Positions 25,626 to 34,989 of a stretch of DNA of 62,614 nt are shown in pieces. Origin of the DNA: Flectobacillus longus (lineage in GTDB: Bacteria; Bacteroidota; Bacteroidia; Cytophagales; Spirosomataceae); contig NZ_JASHIC010000003.1 in assembly GCF_030056705.1 (NCBI RefSeq), forward strand, positions 1 to 62,614. The letters are read 5' to 3'. Numbering within the stretch: the stretch's first letter is position 1; each line of letters begins with the position of its first letter. The notes under the pieces are model-generated. The model worked only from the letters and a program-made list of their open reading frames with translations, was not told the DNA's origin and searched no databases. Made by a program: the position numbers and the translations under genes.

Positions 25626-26252
25626 ATGGAATTATTAGAGAAATTGAATTGGCGCTATGCGACCAAAAGAATGACAGGAGCTACAGTTCCTCAAGAAAAA
25701 CTTGACAATATTTTAGAAGCTATCCGTTTGTCGGCATCGTCGATGGGACTTCAACCATATACAGTATTAGTTATTGAAAATCCAGAAGTTCGTAAACAAA
25801 TTCAACCAGCGGCATACAATCAACCACAAATCGTAGAATCGTCTCACATCTTGGTGTTTGCGGCTTGGGACAACGTTTCTGAAGCGCAAGTAGATGGCTA
25901 TATGGCTCAAATTGCCGAAGAACGTGGTATTCCTGTAGAGTCATTGGCTGGTTTTAGAGCAAACTTTGGCGGTATTTTGAGTCGCTCGGCAGAAGAAAAC
26001 TTCAATTGGACAGCTCGCCAAACATATTTAGCATTGGGTACTGCCTTAGTAGCTGCTGCTTATGAGCAAGTAGATGCCACTCCAATGGAAGGTTTCAACC
26101 CTGCGGCTGTCGATGAAATTTTAGGTTTGAAAGAGAAAGGATTAAAAAGCGTTTCTATCTTAGCTTTGGGCTACCGTGATGAAGCAAATGATCAGTTGGC
26201 AAAAGCAAAAAAAGTTAGAAGAACCGCAGATAAGTTATTCGTTAAAATTTAG
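25626..26252 (+). CDS. Nitroreductase family NAD(P)H-dependent FMN oxidoreductase
   Basis: This 208-residue NfsB-like flavoprotein has RYATKRM (FMN phosphate-binding Arg/Lys region), LSASSMGLQPYTVLVI (FMN-binding strand, the S-S-x-x-x-Q-P pattern), ARQTYLALGTALVAAAYE and the C-terminal LGLKEKGLKSVSILALGYR, all standard for the family. Likely reductions include nitro compounds, quinones or other electrophiles. It stands alone, with operator-like repeats upstream and a strong terminator downstream. Confidence 0.9.
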   Translation: MELLEKLNWRYATKRMTGATVPQEKLDNILEAIRLSASSMGLQPYTVLVIENPEVRKQIQPAAYNQPQIVESSHILVFAAWDNVSEAQVDGYMAQIAEERGIPVESLAGFRANFGGILSRSAEENFNWTARQTYLALGTALVAAAYEQVDATPMEGFNPAAVDEILGLKEKGLKSVSILALGYRDEANDQLAKAKKVRRTADKLFVKI

Positions 26253-26271
26253 TACGATTATCTGGTTATCC

Positions 26272-26306
26272 AAAAAAGACTATACTCTCTGGGTGTAGTC
26301 TTTTTT
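26272..26306 (+). terminator. Rho-independent terminator of the nitroreductase gene
   Basis: AAAAAAGACTATAC (26272-26285) and GTGTAGTCTTTTTT (26293-26306) form a 14-bp stem with one mismatch or wobble, followed by a T tract. Confidence 0.85.
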
Positions 26307-26424
26307 TGTTACCTTAGAAAAAGTATTTTTGATTTGAAAATTTGGTAATTTGATGATTTGAAAATGAAGCTATTTGAACTTTTTAACTCCCCTTTTATCT
26401 TCCTCTCATAACTCGTTTGTACAC

Positions 26425-26886
26425 ATGAAAGAACTACTTGAATCGCTGAATCATAGATTAGAAATCGTAAGTGCTTATTGGCAATCTCAATCTGAAGAAT
26501 CACTATCGTTGAAAAGCTCACCTGAAAAATGGAGTAAGAAAGAAGTGCTTGGGCATTTGATTGACTCGGCACAAAACAATATTCGCCGCTTTGTTGTAGG
26601 TCAGTATCAATCTAAAGCACAGATTATTTACGAGCAGAATATTTGGGTAAAGGCGGCAGATTATCAGTCTTATCCTTCTGAAGATTTGTTGGAATTATGG
26701 AGATTACTCAATAAACATTTAGTACGGGTTTTGACAAACTTACCAGAAGATCAGTATCACGTTTTGACAAATTGGAGTAAAGAGGCCGTACCCGACGCTT
26801 ATCCTACACTTTGGGAAGTAGCACAAGATTATTTATGTCATTTAGACCATCATTTGAAGCAATTGGGGATGAGGATTAATGAATAG
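26425..26886 (+). CDS. DinB/YfiT-like superfamily protein
   Basis: This 153-residue four-helix-bundle protein is of the DinB_2 type. Metal-site-like histidines lie in order: GHLIDSAQNN near residue 46 and CHLDHHLKQL near 140, matching the His triad of the superfamily. Members include thiol-dependent transferases (bacillithiol or mycothiol linked), but many are uncharacterised. ATG at 26425 is chosen because the upstream extension starts at TTG and lies in an AT-rich repeated word region. The stop codon lies inside the terminator stem. Confidence 0.82.
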   Translation: MKELLESLNHRLEIVSAYWQSQSEESLSLKSSPEKWSKKEVLGHLIDSAQNNIRRFVVGQYQSKAQIIYEQNIWVKAADYQSYPSEDLLELWRLLNKHLVRVLTNLPEDQYHVLTNWSKEAVPDAYPTLWEVAQDYLCHLDHHLKQLGMRINE

Positions 26887-26915
26887 AGTGTGCTCTCTCA
26901 AAGCACACTCTATTC
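26881..26915. terminator. Perfect 14-bp bidirectional terminator overlapping the DinB stop codon
   Basis: GAATAGAGTGTGCT (26881-26894) pairs with AGCACACTCTATTC (26902-26915), loop 7 nt. The stem includes the DinB TAG. It separates convergent genes. Confidence 0.8.
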
Positions 26916-26926
26916 ATTAGAATAAA

Positions 26927-28324
26927 TCATTTTATCTTAAAATTGAGCCCAATATTAAAGCCAATTTTATTAGGTCTTACCAGTAAGAGGGTACTTGCAT
27001 CCGATTGGTGATTGAGGGCAATACTCATAGTTGGTTCAATAAAAAGATAGGCATTATCTCCAATCTGACGACTTATGCCATAGCCAATATTCAAAAAGCT
27101 ATTGATTTTGCCAGCCGCAGTGCCATTCAAGCTTGTATTGCCTTCTATGCCTACCAATGCGTGATGACTAAGTGCATCTCCTTTCAAGAAAGTGTATTCT
27201 AGGTCTACTCTTGTGCCTAAATAATGCGATGACAAAGCATAAGTTTTATTTTGTTCTTCAAAGGCCACATCTGCGGTTTGATTATCCACACTACGTACTA
27301 CCAATGAATCTGTGCGGACTTTGAAACTAATGCTCTGGCTAGATTTTGTATAAGAAATCCCCGTTTTTAATTGCAACTTATCAGACAAGGTAAATTTTAA
27401 GCCTGCCTGAAGATAAACGCCTATTCGACTGTTATCGTCATCTACCTGAATGCTATGCACATATTTTGAATCTGAGCCATTTGGGGTAATCGTATAATAA
27501 TTGACCAAAGGCATAGCACTAAAATACAAGGATACGGGCTTACTAGGTTGAAAATATCGGTTGGGTTTACGTTGAAGAGTTTTGATACGCGCCTTGTTAA
27601 ATTTTACGGATAAATCCACAGGTTCTTTTGAGGCTAAAATTTCTAAATTAGGTTCTAATGCCTCTTCCGAAGTTGACAAATAATCTCCTGTATTTTGTGT
27701 AGCACGAACAATTCTATCATATTCCTCTGTGGATAAACTCGACGGGATGACTTTTTTATTGGCATCCTTTCTCGCTCTTTTCGAAGATTTTGAAGATACT
27801 ATATCTACAGATTTCGTGGTGTTTCTCTTTCCTATATTTGAGCTTGCTATAGGCTCATAAATATTACTATTTGTGCTTGTTGTTGAATACTCGGCAATAG
27901 AGTTTGCCTTTTTATTTTTTTCTAAACCTTCTTCTTTTTGTTCTTTTGCTACTTCAGGATTGGCATTATGAGCGTTTATCTCAATGCTTTGAGTATTGGA
28001 TACGCTTTTGTCAAAACCTTGATTTGATTCAGTATTTAAGGTTTTACTGCCCTGAGTTCCCTCGTTTTGGAGCGATTGTCCTGTTGTTACATGACTCAGC
28101 TCTGTGGTTGGAGAGGCAATAAATCTTGGCAATAGACCAAACGATAGCAACAGCAAAGCTACCGCAGCCGCCAGATGCCAAAGTATAAGTCGTGAAAAAG
28201 AAGGTAACGGCAATTGAGGCTCTATGTTAGCCCAAAGCACGTCGTCCACTTCAGATTCAAAATCATTGAACTTATCGTGGAAAAAGCCTTCAAAGGGGTC
28301 TATATCATTATTGGATGCGTTCAT
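26927..28324 (-). CDS. Anti-sigma-type protein with C-terminal outer-membrane beta-barrel
   Basis: The 465-residue protein has an acidic N-terminal cytoplasmic segment (about 1-42), one membrane helix (about 45-68, LILWHLAAAVALLLLSFG), a long Ser/Asn/Lys-rich linker (about 75-250) and a C-terminal region of alternating beta-strands (about 265-465, ending in FNIGLNFKIK) like small outer-membrane barrels. It overlaps the ECF sigma gene by 17 bp, so it very probably senses the envelope and restrains that sigma factor. One chain linking inner and outer membranes is an unusual layout, though known in Bacteroidota. Confidence 0.75.
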   Translation of the reverse strand: MNASNNDIDPFEGFFHDKFNDFESEVDDVLWANIEPQLPLPSFSRLILWHLAAAVALLLLSFGLLPRFIASPTTELSHVTTGQSLQNEGTQGSKTLNTESNQGFDKSVSNTQSIEINAHNANPEVAKEQKEEGLEKNKKANSIAEYSTTSTNSNIYEPIASSNIGKRNTTKSVDIVSSKSSKRARKDANKKVIPSSLSTEEYDRIVRATQNTGDYLSTSEEALEPNLEILASKEPVDLSVKFNKARIKTLQRKPNRYFQPSKPVSLYFSAMPLVNYYTITPNGSDSKYVHSIQVDDDNSRIGVYLQAGLKFTLSDKLQLKTGISYTKSSQSISFKVRTDSLVVRSVDNQTADVAFEEQNKTYALSSHYLGTRVDLEYTFLKGDALSHHALVGIEGNTSLNGTAAGKINSFLNIGYGISRQIGDNAYLFIEPTMSIALNHQSDASTLLLVRPNKIGFNIGLNFKIK

Positions 28325-28862
28325 AGCTGACGATTCCCAGTTTTTTTAGTTGTTTACGGAGCAACTCTTTTGCACGAGACAGTTGCGACTTGGAGGTATT
28401 TTCGCTTATTCCAAGCATCTGCCCAATCTCATTGTGATTATAGCCATCTACTACATATAGGTTAAAAACCATACGATAGCCGTCGGGAAGTTGGTGAATA
28501 AGTGCTAGTAAATCTTCGCTTGAGAGTGTCGCTAAAATATTCGGGTAATCATCATTGCTGAGTACAACTGTTTCATAATCGGTATTTTGTTGAAATTTTA
28601 AATTTGCGTGATAATAATTAATTGCTGTATGAATCACGGTTTTACGTACCCATGCGCCAACAGCTTCGGGTTTTTCTAAAGATTTGATATTATTAAAAAT
28701 TTTGACAAATGCTTCTTGATAAATGTCTTCGGCCTCCTCTTTGGAGCGCGCATAACGACGACAAACACCCATCAACTTGCCCTTGTACATATTGTAAAAG
28801 GCAGTCTGGGCTTTGCGATCATTCCGCTGGCAGGCTCTGACTAAATCCTGTTCATTTATCAT
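28308..28862 (-). CDS. ECF-type RNA polymerase sigma factor
   Basis: The 184-residue sigma-70 family protein has region 2 (about 22-90: YKGKLMGVCRRYARSKEEAEDIYQEAF) and region 4 (about 120-175: LPDGYRMVFNLYVVDGYNHNEIGQMLGISENTSKSQLSRAKELL, containing the helix-turn-helix). Region 3 is absent, as in all ECF sigmas. Its stop overlaps the start of the anti-sigma/barrel gene, indicating translational coupling. The regulon cannot be read from this window. Confidence 0.92.
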   Translation of the reverse strand: MINEQDLVRACQRNDRKAQTAFYNMYKGKLMGVCRRYARSKEEAEDIYQEAFVKIFNNIKSLEKPEAVGAWVRKTVIHTAINYYHANLKFQQNTDYETVVLSNDDYPNILATLSSEDLLALIHQLPDGYRMVFNLYVVDGYNHNEIGQMLGISENTSKSQLSRAKELLRKQLKKLGIVSYERIQ

Positions 28863-29278
28863 TCAGTTGGCAATTAGTTTCATTAAGTGATTACTCACCA
28901 AAGTATTAATGCAGATTGGGAGTTATGAATTGTAAATGTAAAGTTTTAATTATCAGTATTTTACATATTCATTAATTCAATCTTGTTTTGCATAATAGTG
29001 TTTTGTTTGTAAAAAAATGAGGGCAATTTATTGATAATCATCATTTTAAGACCAACAAGTTTTATTTAATACCTATCCTAACGAATTAGGAAGGTATTCT
29101 TTTATTCGGCATATCATCTGGGTTTATGTGACGAAATAATAGTGTTTTTCTAGAAAATATAAAAGAGAAAAACCACTCCAATCCCAATATTGGATTTACG
29201 AGAAAGACTCTCCCGAAATTCGGGAAAGCCTTTACATTCAAACCACTTGTATAATTATTTATGAATCCAAATGCGTCT
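28863..29278. other. AT-rich gene-free gap with a terminator-like palindrome
   Basis: No gene is supported in this stretch of about 415 bp. TCCCGAAATTCGGGA (29211-29225) is a compact palindrome followed on the minus strand by TCTTT, and probably ends the minus-strand gene that stops at 29279. AATCCCAATATTGGATT (from about 29180) is a second small palindrome. The sigma-factor promoter must lie near 28863-28960, but I see no clear box. Confidence 0.45.
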
Positions 29279-30583
29279 TTATTTTTTGATTTTAATCTTA
29301 AAATTGGCGCTCAACTCTTTTCCTTGGATAGTCGTCAATTTTATTTTAATTTGATCGTCTCGGTCTTTGCCTTTGTCTTTATCCCAAGCGCTGATTTGAT
29401 AGTAAATTTTAGTTCCTTTTACATAAGCTGTTCCATGCGAACCCTGTTCTGTAATGCTTATCGAGCTAATTTCGGCGCAAGATGAAACATAAAGTTGATA
29501 TGGGACTTCAAACGGTGTGGCTTGAACAATGGTTTCTGATACCTCCATTACACCATTATCAAACTTGGCATCGCAAGTAGTTGCCCGAATCTGACTTACT
29601 TTTACCCACACACTAGGTGAGATAACACCGTATTTATCTGAGAGCGCATATTCTAAATAATCGTCTATTTGTGTTAGATAACCAGGAAAACTTGCTGTCG
29701 ATGGCTCATAATCTATTTTGCCATTATTAACACTTGCGGTACCGTATTTTGGCCATTTCGTTATTCTGAGCGTATTAGAACTATAAGTTGAACAAAGGTT
29801 ATCGTTTGCCAAAATGTCTAACTGTACCTTCGGGCTATTGCTCGGAATCACATAATAATTGGGCAATAGACTTGTAGTGCATGTTCTGGTAGACGAACCT
29901 TCTACATCTAACTTTACTGCTGCTGTCATACAAATACCCTGAGTACCAGCCGAGCAAACTCGATAAAATAATAAATCGGACCCGTCGTAGTATTTTTTTG
30001 GGGTATAAACAATTCGATTATTTTTGACTACAGCCGAACCGAATAGCGGATTAAACGATATTTCTAAGCTTGTCGAATCAAGAATGGCGTTACAATAACG
30101 ATCATTTTTTAAGACATCCAACACACACTCAGTACCTTGGTTGAGACAGTGAAACAAATCTGGCATTACACCTGCGTTACATGGAATTTTATCCCAATTG
30201 CTGGTCACTTTTACCCAAATACTATCTTTTATTTGTTTTTGAGTATCTAAATTAACGATATTCAAAATCAGCATATCGGTAGCATCCGATACAGTAGAAT
30301 CAGGCATATATACGATAAACTTACCATTTGGGGTAAAATACGCTTTTCCGAAATTCCCATTTTTTTCGATTTTGATGGTGTGACCTGTCATATTTTTCAA
30401 AAAATCTTTGACATTGATTGTCACCATATTCGATGGGCTAGTATAAAGCGTATGAATATCCCAAAGTGCAGGTTGAGTATTGACTGGAGTGATACTGACA
30501 ATATCTTTTTTGATTTCGTCACACCCTATCAACAAGCTCACTACGCTTAGTAAAATAGCAATATGTTTTACAAAAAACTTCAT
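29279..30583 (-). CDS. Lipoprotein with repeated Ig/cadherin-like (tandem-95 type) domains
   Basis: From the ATG at 30583 the protein has 434 residues and a lipobox at SLLIGCDE (Cys near 20). Three or four beta-sandwich-like repeats follow, marked by the recurring GSA/GTAxVxNNxIxYxPxxxYxGxDxLxYxxC pattern (GSAVVKNNRIVYTPKKYYDG, GTASVNNGKIDYEP, GTAYVKGTKIYYQ). This matches Big_9/cadherin-like surface domains. Several cysteines between domains may form disulfides. Likely an envelope or surface protein; ligand unknown. The next gene upstream is another repeat lipoprotein. Confidence 0.72.
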   Translation of the reverse strand: MKFFVKHIAILLSVVSLLIGCDEIKKDIVSITPVNTQPALWDIHTLYTSPSNMVTINVKDFLKNMTGHTIKIEKNGNFGKAYFTPNGKFIVYMPDSTVSDATDMLILNIVNLDTQKQIKDSIWVKVTSNWDKIPCNAGVMPDLFHCLNQGTECVLDVLKNDRYCNAILDSTSLEISFNPLFGSAVVKNNRIVYTPKKYYDGSDLLFYRVCSAGTQGICMTAAVKLDVEGSSTRTCTTSLLPNYYVIPSNSPKVQLDILANDNLCSTYSSNTLRITKWPKYGTASVNNGKIDYEPSTASFPGYLTQIDDYLEYALSDKYGVISPSVWVKVSQIRATTCDAKFDNGVMEVSETIVQATPFEVPYQLYVSSCAEISSISITEQGSHGTAYVKGTKIYYQISAWDKDKGKDRDDQIKIKLTTIQGKELSANFKIKIKK

Positions 30584-30687
30584 TATGATTGATGTCAAGA
30601 GAGTCTTTGAAACCCCAAATCCCCCTTGTTGTCTGTCTTTATTTTATGTGGTTGAACCCTTGAGCGAAAAGCTTTCCACTAAGTTAT

Positions 30688-31866
30688 CTATTTATCAATT
30701 TTTGCCACTAAAAACTTCCCATCTTTATCAAAATACAAATGATATTTACTTGTACCCACAACGATATGTAAGTAATAAGATTCGATTACACCATCTATTT
30801 TGAATGCTATCGCTTTATCGAGCGACCAACCTGAATAGGTTGTATTGAGATAGTTTGTTATAATAGCAGGCAATACATCAGCTGTTATTTTAACGTCCTC
30901 AAATTTAGGGAGTTTAATGTCTCCATTTATCGTTTTTATCAAATTGCCAGAAGCATCAAAAGTCAGAAATACTAATTTTTTATCATTCGATAAAGAAACA
31001 TAGTATGAATCAATTGCTCCGTTTTTGATGATTTCGATACCTTTTACGTATTTCCAAGAGGCATAATTTGCACTTAAATAAGCTGTAATAGTAGTTGGAA
31101 GTTCCGATTGTTTGAGATTTTTGTCTTCAATTTTACGGGCAGCAGGAGCATACGTTTTGGTAGTTAACAATTTGCCTGCATTATCGTACGAAAACTCATA
31201 GAAAACACTATCCTTTTTGGCTAGCACAAAGTAAAATTTATTGCCTGTTGAATCAGCATTAGCAGCAGCTCGCACAAAGGTATAACCTGTTAATTGCGTT
31301 TGAATGGTTGCTGGTAACTGGTCGTATGTTACTGTGTAAAATTTTCTAAACTTACCTTTAATTTGTCCAGTGCGTTTAGGTTCTTTGAATTCTGCTACAA
31401 ATGCACCATTAGCATCAAATACCACCGTTACTTTTTGGTCGTTCCATTCTATCAAAACTTTATAAAGCGTATTGCCATCTTTGTCTTTTCCTGCTGCTAC
31501 TCGTTCCAATTTATATCCAGCATAGTTTGCGGTAAGATATGCTGTTATACTGGCAGGAAGTGAAACTTTTGTAGTATCATCCGACAGGTTAAATGAACTT
31601 AGTACTGTACCATTGGCTGAAATAGTCAATTCAATACTTTTCCCATTTACCTTTAAATCTACCCCATACGTTGTACTTTGACTAAGTGTTGAGTAGCTTA
31701 CTTGAGCGGCCTCGGCCTGTGGAAAATTATTACTTACAGCTAAACGTACTGCGGAAGGTACAACCGATGAATTCGAGGTTGAATTGTCTACAGCAATTTG
31801 CTCTGGTTCACAACTTGCCAATAAAAACGCACCAATGAGTGCTGAAAACAAAAGAATTTTTTTCAT
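30688..31866 (-). CDS. PepSY-like repeat lipoprotein
   Basis: The 392-residue lipoprotein (lipobox LLASC) consists of about five tandem repeats of 60-75 residues. Each starts with a helix of the form LPAxIxxYLxxNYxGY (for example LPASITAYLTANYAGYKLE and LPAIITNYLNTTYSGWSLD) and ends with a strand such as VVFDANGAFV or LYFDKDGKFL. This is the PepSY-like/beta-lactamase-inhibitor-like module common in Bacteroidota periplasmic proteins. The ligand is unknown. It may be co-expressed with the cadherin-like lipoprotein downstream, 104 bp away. Confidence 0.78.
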   Translation of the reverse strand: MKKILLFSALIGAFLLASCEPEQIAVDNSTSNSSVVPSAVRLAVSNNFPQAEAAQVSYSTLSQSTTYGVDLKVNGKSIELTISANGTVLSSFNLSDDTTKVSLPASITAYLTANYAGYKLERVAAGKDKDGNTLYKVLIEWNDQKVTVVFDANGAFVAEFKEPKRTGQIKGKFRKFYTVTYDQLPATIQTQLTGYTFVRAAANADSTGNKFYFVLAKKDSVFYEFSYDNAGKLLTTKTYAPAARKIEDKNLKQSELPTTITAYLSANYASWKYVKGIEIIKNGAIDSYYVSLSNDKKLVFLTFDASGNLIKTINGDIKLPKFEDVKITADVLPAIITNYLNTTYSGWSLDKAIAFKIDGVIESYYLHIVVGTSKYHLYFDKDGKFLVAKIDK

Positions 31867-32212
31867 GGTCGATAACGGACTTATGGATTGTCAGAAAATA
31901 TACCTCGATAATTGGCCAGATACCGAAAGAATTAATACCTGATTTTCCTAATGGACAGAAACATGTTGTTGATATAGCAGGATGCTATAAAAGATTTGTG
32001 AATTCAATAATATTGACAAGAGAGAAAAAAGAAGGGTTGCACTTAGTGTTAAAAATTCTTAAAAAGACAATGATTGAAATTGAGAACTATGAAAATAAAG
32101 AGCCTCGTAGAGGTGCCACAATACATAAAAATGCAATTGTTGGTACTTACGAGGTTCTTTGTATAAGTGTTGGAGTTTTATGATATCAACCTATATGTTA
32201 GGACTGTTTATT
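31867..32212. other. Gene-free gap with a terminator for the PfkB kinase gene
   Basis: A 114-codon plus-strand reading frame spans this gap but overlaps the lipoprotein start and resembles no family, so I treat the gap as non-coding. AAAGAGCCTCGTA (32097-32109) pairs with TACGAGGTTCTTT (32148-32160) with one wobble; read on the minus strand it is followed by TTTATTTTC and lies about 50 bp after the kinase stop, so it is a likely terminator with a long loop. Inner AGGTGCC/GGTACTT words add partial pairing. Confidence 0.5.
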
Positions 32213-33139
32213 TTATGCGTAAAGTAAAGCTTTATCTACTTTGGCTGGGAGTGGCCCTTTTGTAACAAGTTTGAGTGCCGCCAAGTTAGCGCCTGCTTGT
32301 GAGCAAATGTCTGGTGTTTTTCCTTCGCTAAAGGCAGTCAGAAATCCTGCCCAATAGGCATCTCCCGCACCTGTAGCGTCTATGACTTCGATAGGTTTTA
32401 CGCCTACCGTAATTTTATCTTTTCCTTTATTATAAGAAATAACAGAGCCATCGCCCCCTTTTGTCAAACAGATAAGGTCGGCACCCATGGCATGAAAGTC
32501 TTCCAAAATTTGTTCTTCCGTAACTTTTTTACCATATAATCTTTCTGCATCATCCTCGCTTAGTTTCACTAGTCCATCTTGACCGCAATACGCTGAAATA
32601 ACTTTCCAGGCTTGTTCTCTATCAGGCCAAATTTGAGGGGCATAATTACAGTCAATACTCACACGGCAGCCTAGTGCATTAGCACGCTTGGCAGCATCTA
32701 CAATGGTACTTTGTGCAGGTTCTTGACTCAAGGCAAAACAGGTAGTATGAAATATAGCTGATTCTGATAATAATTTATCCGAAATATGTTGTGGCTGAAG
32801 CATGCGGTCGGCAGTACGATAGGCAATAAAATCTGGAGTTTCTTTTGTGCGAGATACTACCACGATACTTGTTGGATGAAGTGGATCAACAGCAATATGT
32901 TGTATGTCTATACCTGTTTTGGCTACTTCGTCACGTAAAAAAACACCTAGGTTATCATTGCCTATACAAGAAATAAGGGCTACAGGCTGTCCCAAACGAG
33001 CCATGTTGGCGGCCATGTTGGCAGGACTTCCACCTTGAAAACGCTCAAACACAGGAGTTGCTAAAATACTAGGGGCTAGCTCAGTTCCGATTAAATCCAC
33101 CAGCAGCTCGCCTACCGAAAGTAGCACGTATTTTTTCAT
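32213..33139 (-). CDS. PfkB family carbohydrate kinase (fructokinase-like)
   Basis: This 308-residue ribokinase-fold enzyme has an N-terminal GGSPANMAANMARLG (sugar-binding region and PfkB signature 1), the GNDNLGVFL motif and the C-terminal DATGAGDAYWAGFL with the catalytic Asp and anion hole. The length and the DLIG/GGSPAN start are most like fructokinases, but the exact sugar cannot be fixed from sequence. It stands alone, divergent from the dipeptidase gene. Confidence 0.88.
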   Translation of the reverse strand: MKKYVLLSVGELLVDLIGTELAPSILATPVFERFQGGSPANMAANMARLGQPVALISCIGNDNLGVFLRDEVAKTGIDIQHIAVDPLHPTSIVVVSRTKETPDFIAYRTADRMLQPQHISDKLLSESAIFHTTCFALSQEPAQSTIVDAAKRANALGCRVSIDCNYAPQIWPDREQAWKVISAYCGQDGLVKLSEDDAERLYGKKVTEEQILEDFHAMGADLICLTKGGDGSVISYNKGKDKITVGVKPIEVIDATGAGDAYWAGFLTAFSEGKTPDICSQAGANLAALKLVTKGPLPAKVDKALLYA

Positions 33140-33234
33140 GATATAAAAATGGTTTTATGATTTGTAATGCAAATTAAAGATTTATTCCAAAGAATTTTAT
33201 AGATTAAATAAACAAACTAATTTCCTGAAAAGAT

Positions 33235-34488
33235 ATGTACAAAACACTACCTCTCATTACAATATTCTTATTTCATCTTGCTTTTGTCTCGTTTTCGTCA
33301 AATACCAACCCTCAAAAGCAAAAAAGTACTATCAAGAAAGTTTCGGATGATGAAGCGCTCAAAAAGAAAGCCGATGCTTTGGCTCACCGTTTTGTGATTG
33401 TGGATGGTCATGTAGACTTGCCGTATCGTTTGCATGCCAAAATGGAGGATGTCTCGGTACAAACTGCGGGTGGCGATTTTGATTATGTTCGAGCTAAGAA
33501 AGGAGGCTTGTCGGCTCCATTTATGTCGATATATGTCCCTGCCGATTTACAGAAAAGAAAGGGTTTTTCGAAAGCTTTAGCGGATTCATTGATTGATTTG
33601 GTAGAAAATTTAACCAAAACCTATCCCGACAAATTTGCTTTGGCCAAAAGTCCAGCCGATATTTTACAAAACTTCAAAAAAGGATTGATTTCTTTGCCTA
33701 TGGGTATGGAAAATGGCTCGCCGGTAGAAAGTAATCTTGAAAATCTCAAGCATTTCTACGACCGAGGCGTTCGCTATATCACCCTGTGTCATGGAGAAGA
33801 TAATTTTATTTGCGATACTTCCTACGATACCACACGCACATGGGGTGGTTTGAGCCCGATTGGTCGTCAGGTGGTACGCGAAATGAATCGTTTGGGTATT
33901 ATGTTGGATTGTTCACATATTTCTGATGATACCTTCGAACAAGTGGTAGCTTTGTCAAAAGCACCTGTTATCGCATCACATTCGTCTTGTCGCAGTTTTA
34001 CCCCAGGTTTTATTCGAAATGCCCCCGATGTTTTGATTCAAAAAATGGCTAAAAAGGGCGGAGTAATCATGATTAATTTTAGCTCAATGTTTTTGGATTC
34101 AGCTTCAAATAAAGCCTACGAACTCAAACGCAATGCTATAAAAGCTTTTCAGAGAAGTAAAAATCTTCCTGCCGATGCTCCTGAAGTACAAGCTTTTGAA
34201 AAGGAGTATGTGACTAAGTATCCAACGCCGCTAACCACAGTAGAGCGTGTGGCAGATCATATAGATCATGTCGTAAAAATTACAGGCATCGACCACGTAG
34301 GACTAGGTTCGGATTTTGATGGGGTAGGGCCCACACTTCCAGACGGTCTCAAAGATTGTTCAGAAATACCGAATTTGATTTATATTTTGCTTAAAAGGGG
34401 CTATTCAGAGAAAGCTATCGAAAAGATTTGTTACAAAAACTTATTCAGAGTGTGGAATCAGGTGGATAAGGTGGCGGAGAGGAAATAG
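33235..34488 (+). CDS. Membrane dipeptidase (peptidase M19)
   Basis: This 417-residue exported renal-dipeptidase homologue starts with a signal peptide (YKTLPLITIFLFHLAFVSF). Zinc ligands are visible: HVDLP (His and Asp, near 60), the bridging Glu in PMGMENGSP, HSSCRSF (His near 245) and the later GLGSDFDG (Asp). The family hydrolyses dipeptides, including D-amino-acid dipeptides from cell-wall turnover, in the periplasm. It stands alone in the window. Confidence 0.9.
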   Translation: MYKTLPLITIFLFHLAFVSFSSNTNPQKQKSTIKKVSDDEALKKKADALAHRFVIVDGHVDLPYRLHAKMEDVSVQTAGGDFDYVRAKKGGLSAPFMSIYVPADLQKRKGFSKALADSLIDLVENLTKTYPDKFALAKSPADILQNFKKGLISLPMGMENGSPVESNLENLKHFYDRGVRYITLCHGEDNFICDTSYDTTRTWGGLSPIGRQVVREMNRLGIMLDCSHISDDTFEQVVALSKAPVIASHSSCRSFTPGFIRNAPDVLIQKMAKKGGVIMINFSSMFLDSASNKAYELKRNAIKAFQRSKNLPADAPEVQAFEKEYVTKYPTPLTTVERVADHIDHVVKITGIDHVGLGSDFDGVGPTLPDGLKDCSEIPNLIYILLKRGYSEKAIEKICYKNLFRVWNQVDKVAERK

Positions 34489-34590
34489 AGCTAAACAAAA
34501 TTAGTAATTGAGCGCTGTAAAAGCAGAGATATATTAGCAGCGCTCGTTATTTATGAATTACTGTTAAGTATTTCCCATTTTGTATTCGAT

Positions 34591-34989
34591 TTACAAACTA
34601 CGAGGGTCTATAGCTTTAAGTCCTTTGATATTCTGAAAATCGCTTGTGTTATTGATAAGAAGTATTAAATCATGTTTTAGAGCAGTAGCTGCTATACTTG
34701 CATCAGCAATTTTCTTCCTTAGTTGAGAGTATTTATTTCTTAATGTAACCACTTCATTGGCTATGTCCTCATCAAGAGGTAATATATTAGCAAAGCTAAC
34801 AAGCTCTTTTATTTGACTCTCTTTTGACAGAAGGTTTTGACTGGGCGCCAATATTTCTATTTGTGTGATAACAGAAATATTGAATTCTTCGTCAATGATA
34901 GAAGCTACAAGTTTCATTCCTTCTTCGGATAGGTTCTTTGATAAAAAATGACTAATAACATTTGTATCAATTAAATATCTCTTTCCCAT
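34591..34989 (-). CDS. PIN-domain toxin (VapC-like)
   Basis: The 132-residue PIN nuclease carries the four conserved acidic positions: Asp in YLIDTNVIS (near 8), Glu in TQIEIL (near 44), Asp in KIADASIAATA (near 96) and Asp in NTSDFQNIKG (near 116). PIN toxins cleave tRNA or rRNA. The start overlaps the upstream antitoxin gene by 19 bp, the usual toxin-antitoxin arrangement with the antitoxin first. Confidence 0.88.
   Translation of the reverse strand: MGKRYLIDTNVISHFLSKNLSEEGMKLVASIIDEEFNISVITQIEILAPSQNLLSKESQIKELVSFANILPLDEDIANEVVTLRNKYSQLRKKIADASIAATALKHDLILLINNTSDFQNIKGLKAIDPRSL

Noticed and set aside
25505-25705. 66-codon frame before and into the nitroreductase gene
   Set aside because: It overlaps the clear nitroreductase start in another frame and covers the operator-like repeats.
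31839-32183. 114-codon plus-strand frame upstream of the PepSY-like lipoprotein gene
   Set aside because: It overlaps the lipoprotein start on the other strand, contains the terminator-like inverted repeat and resembles no protein family.
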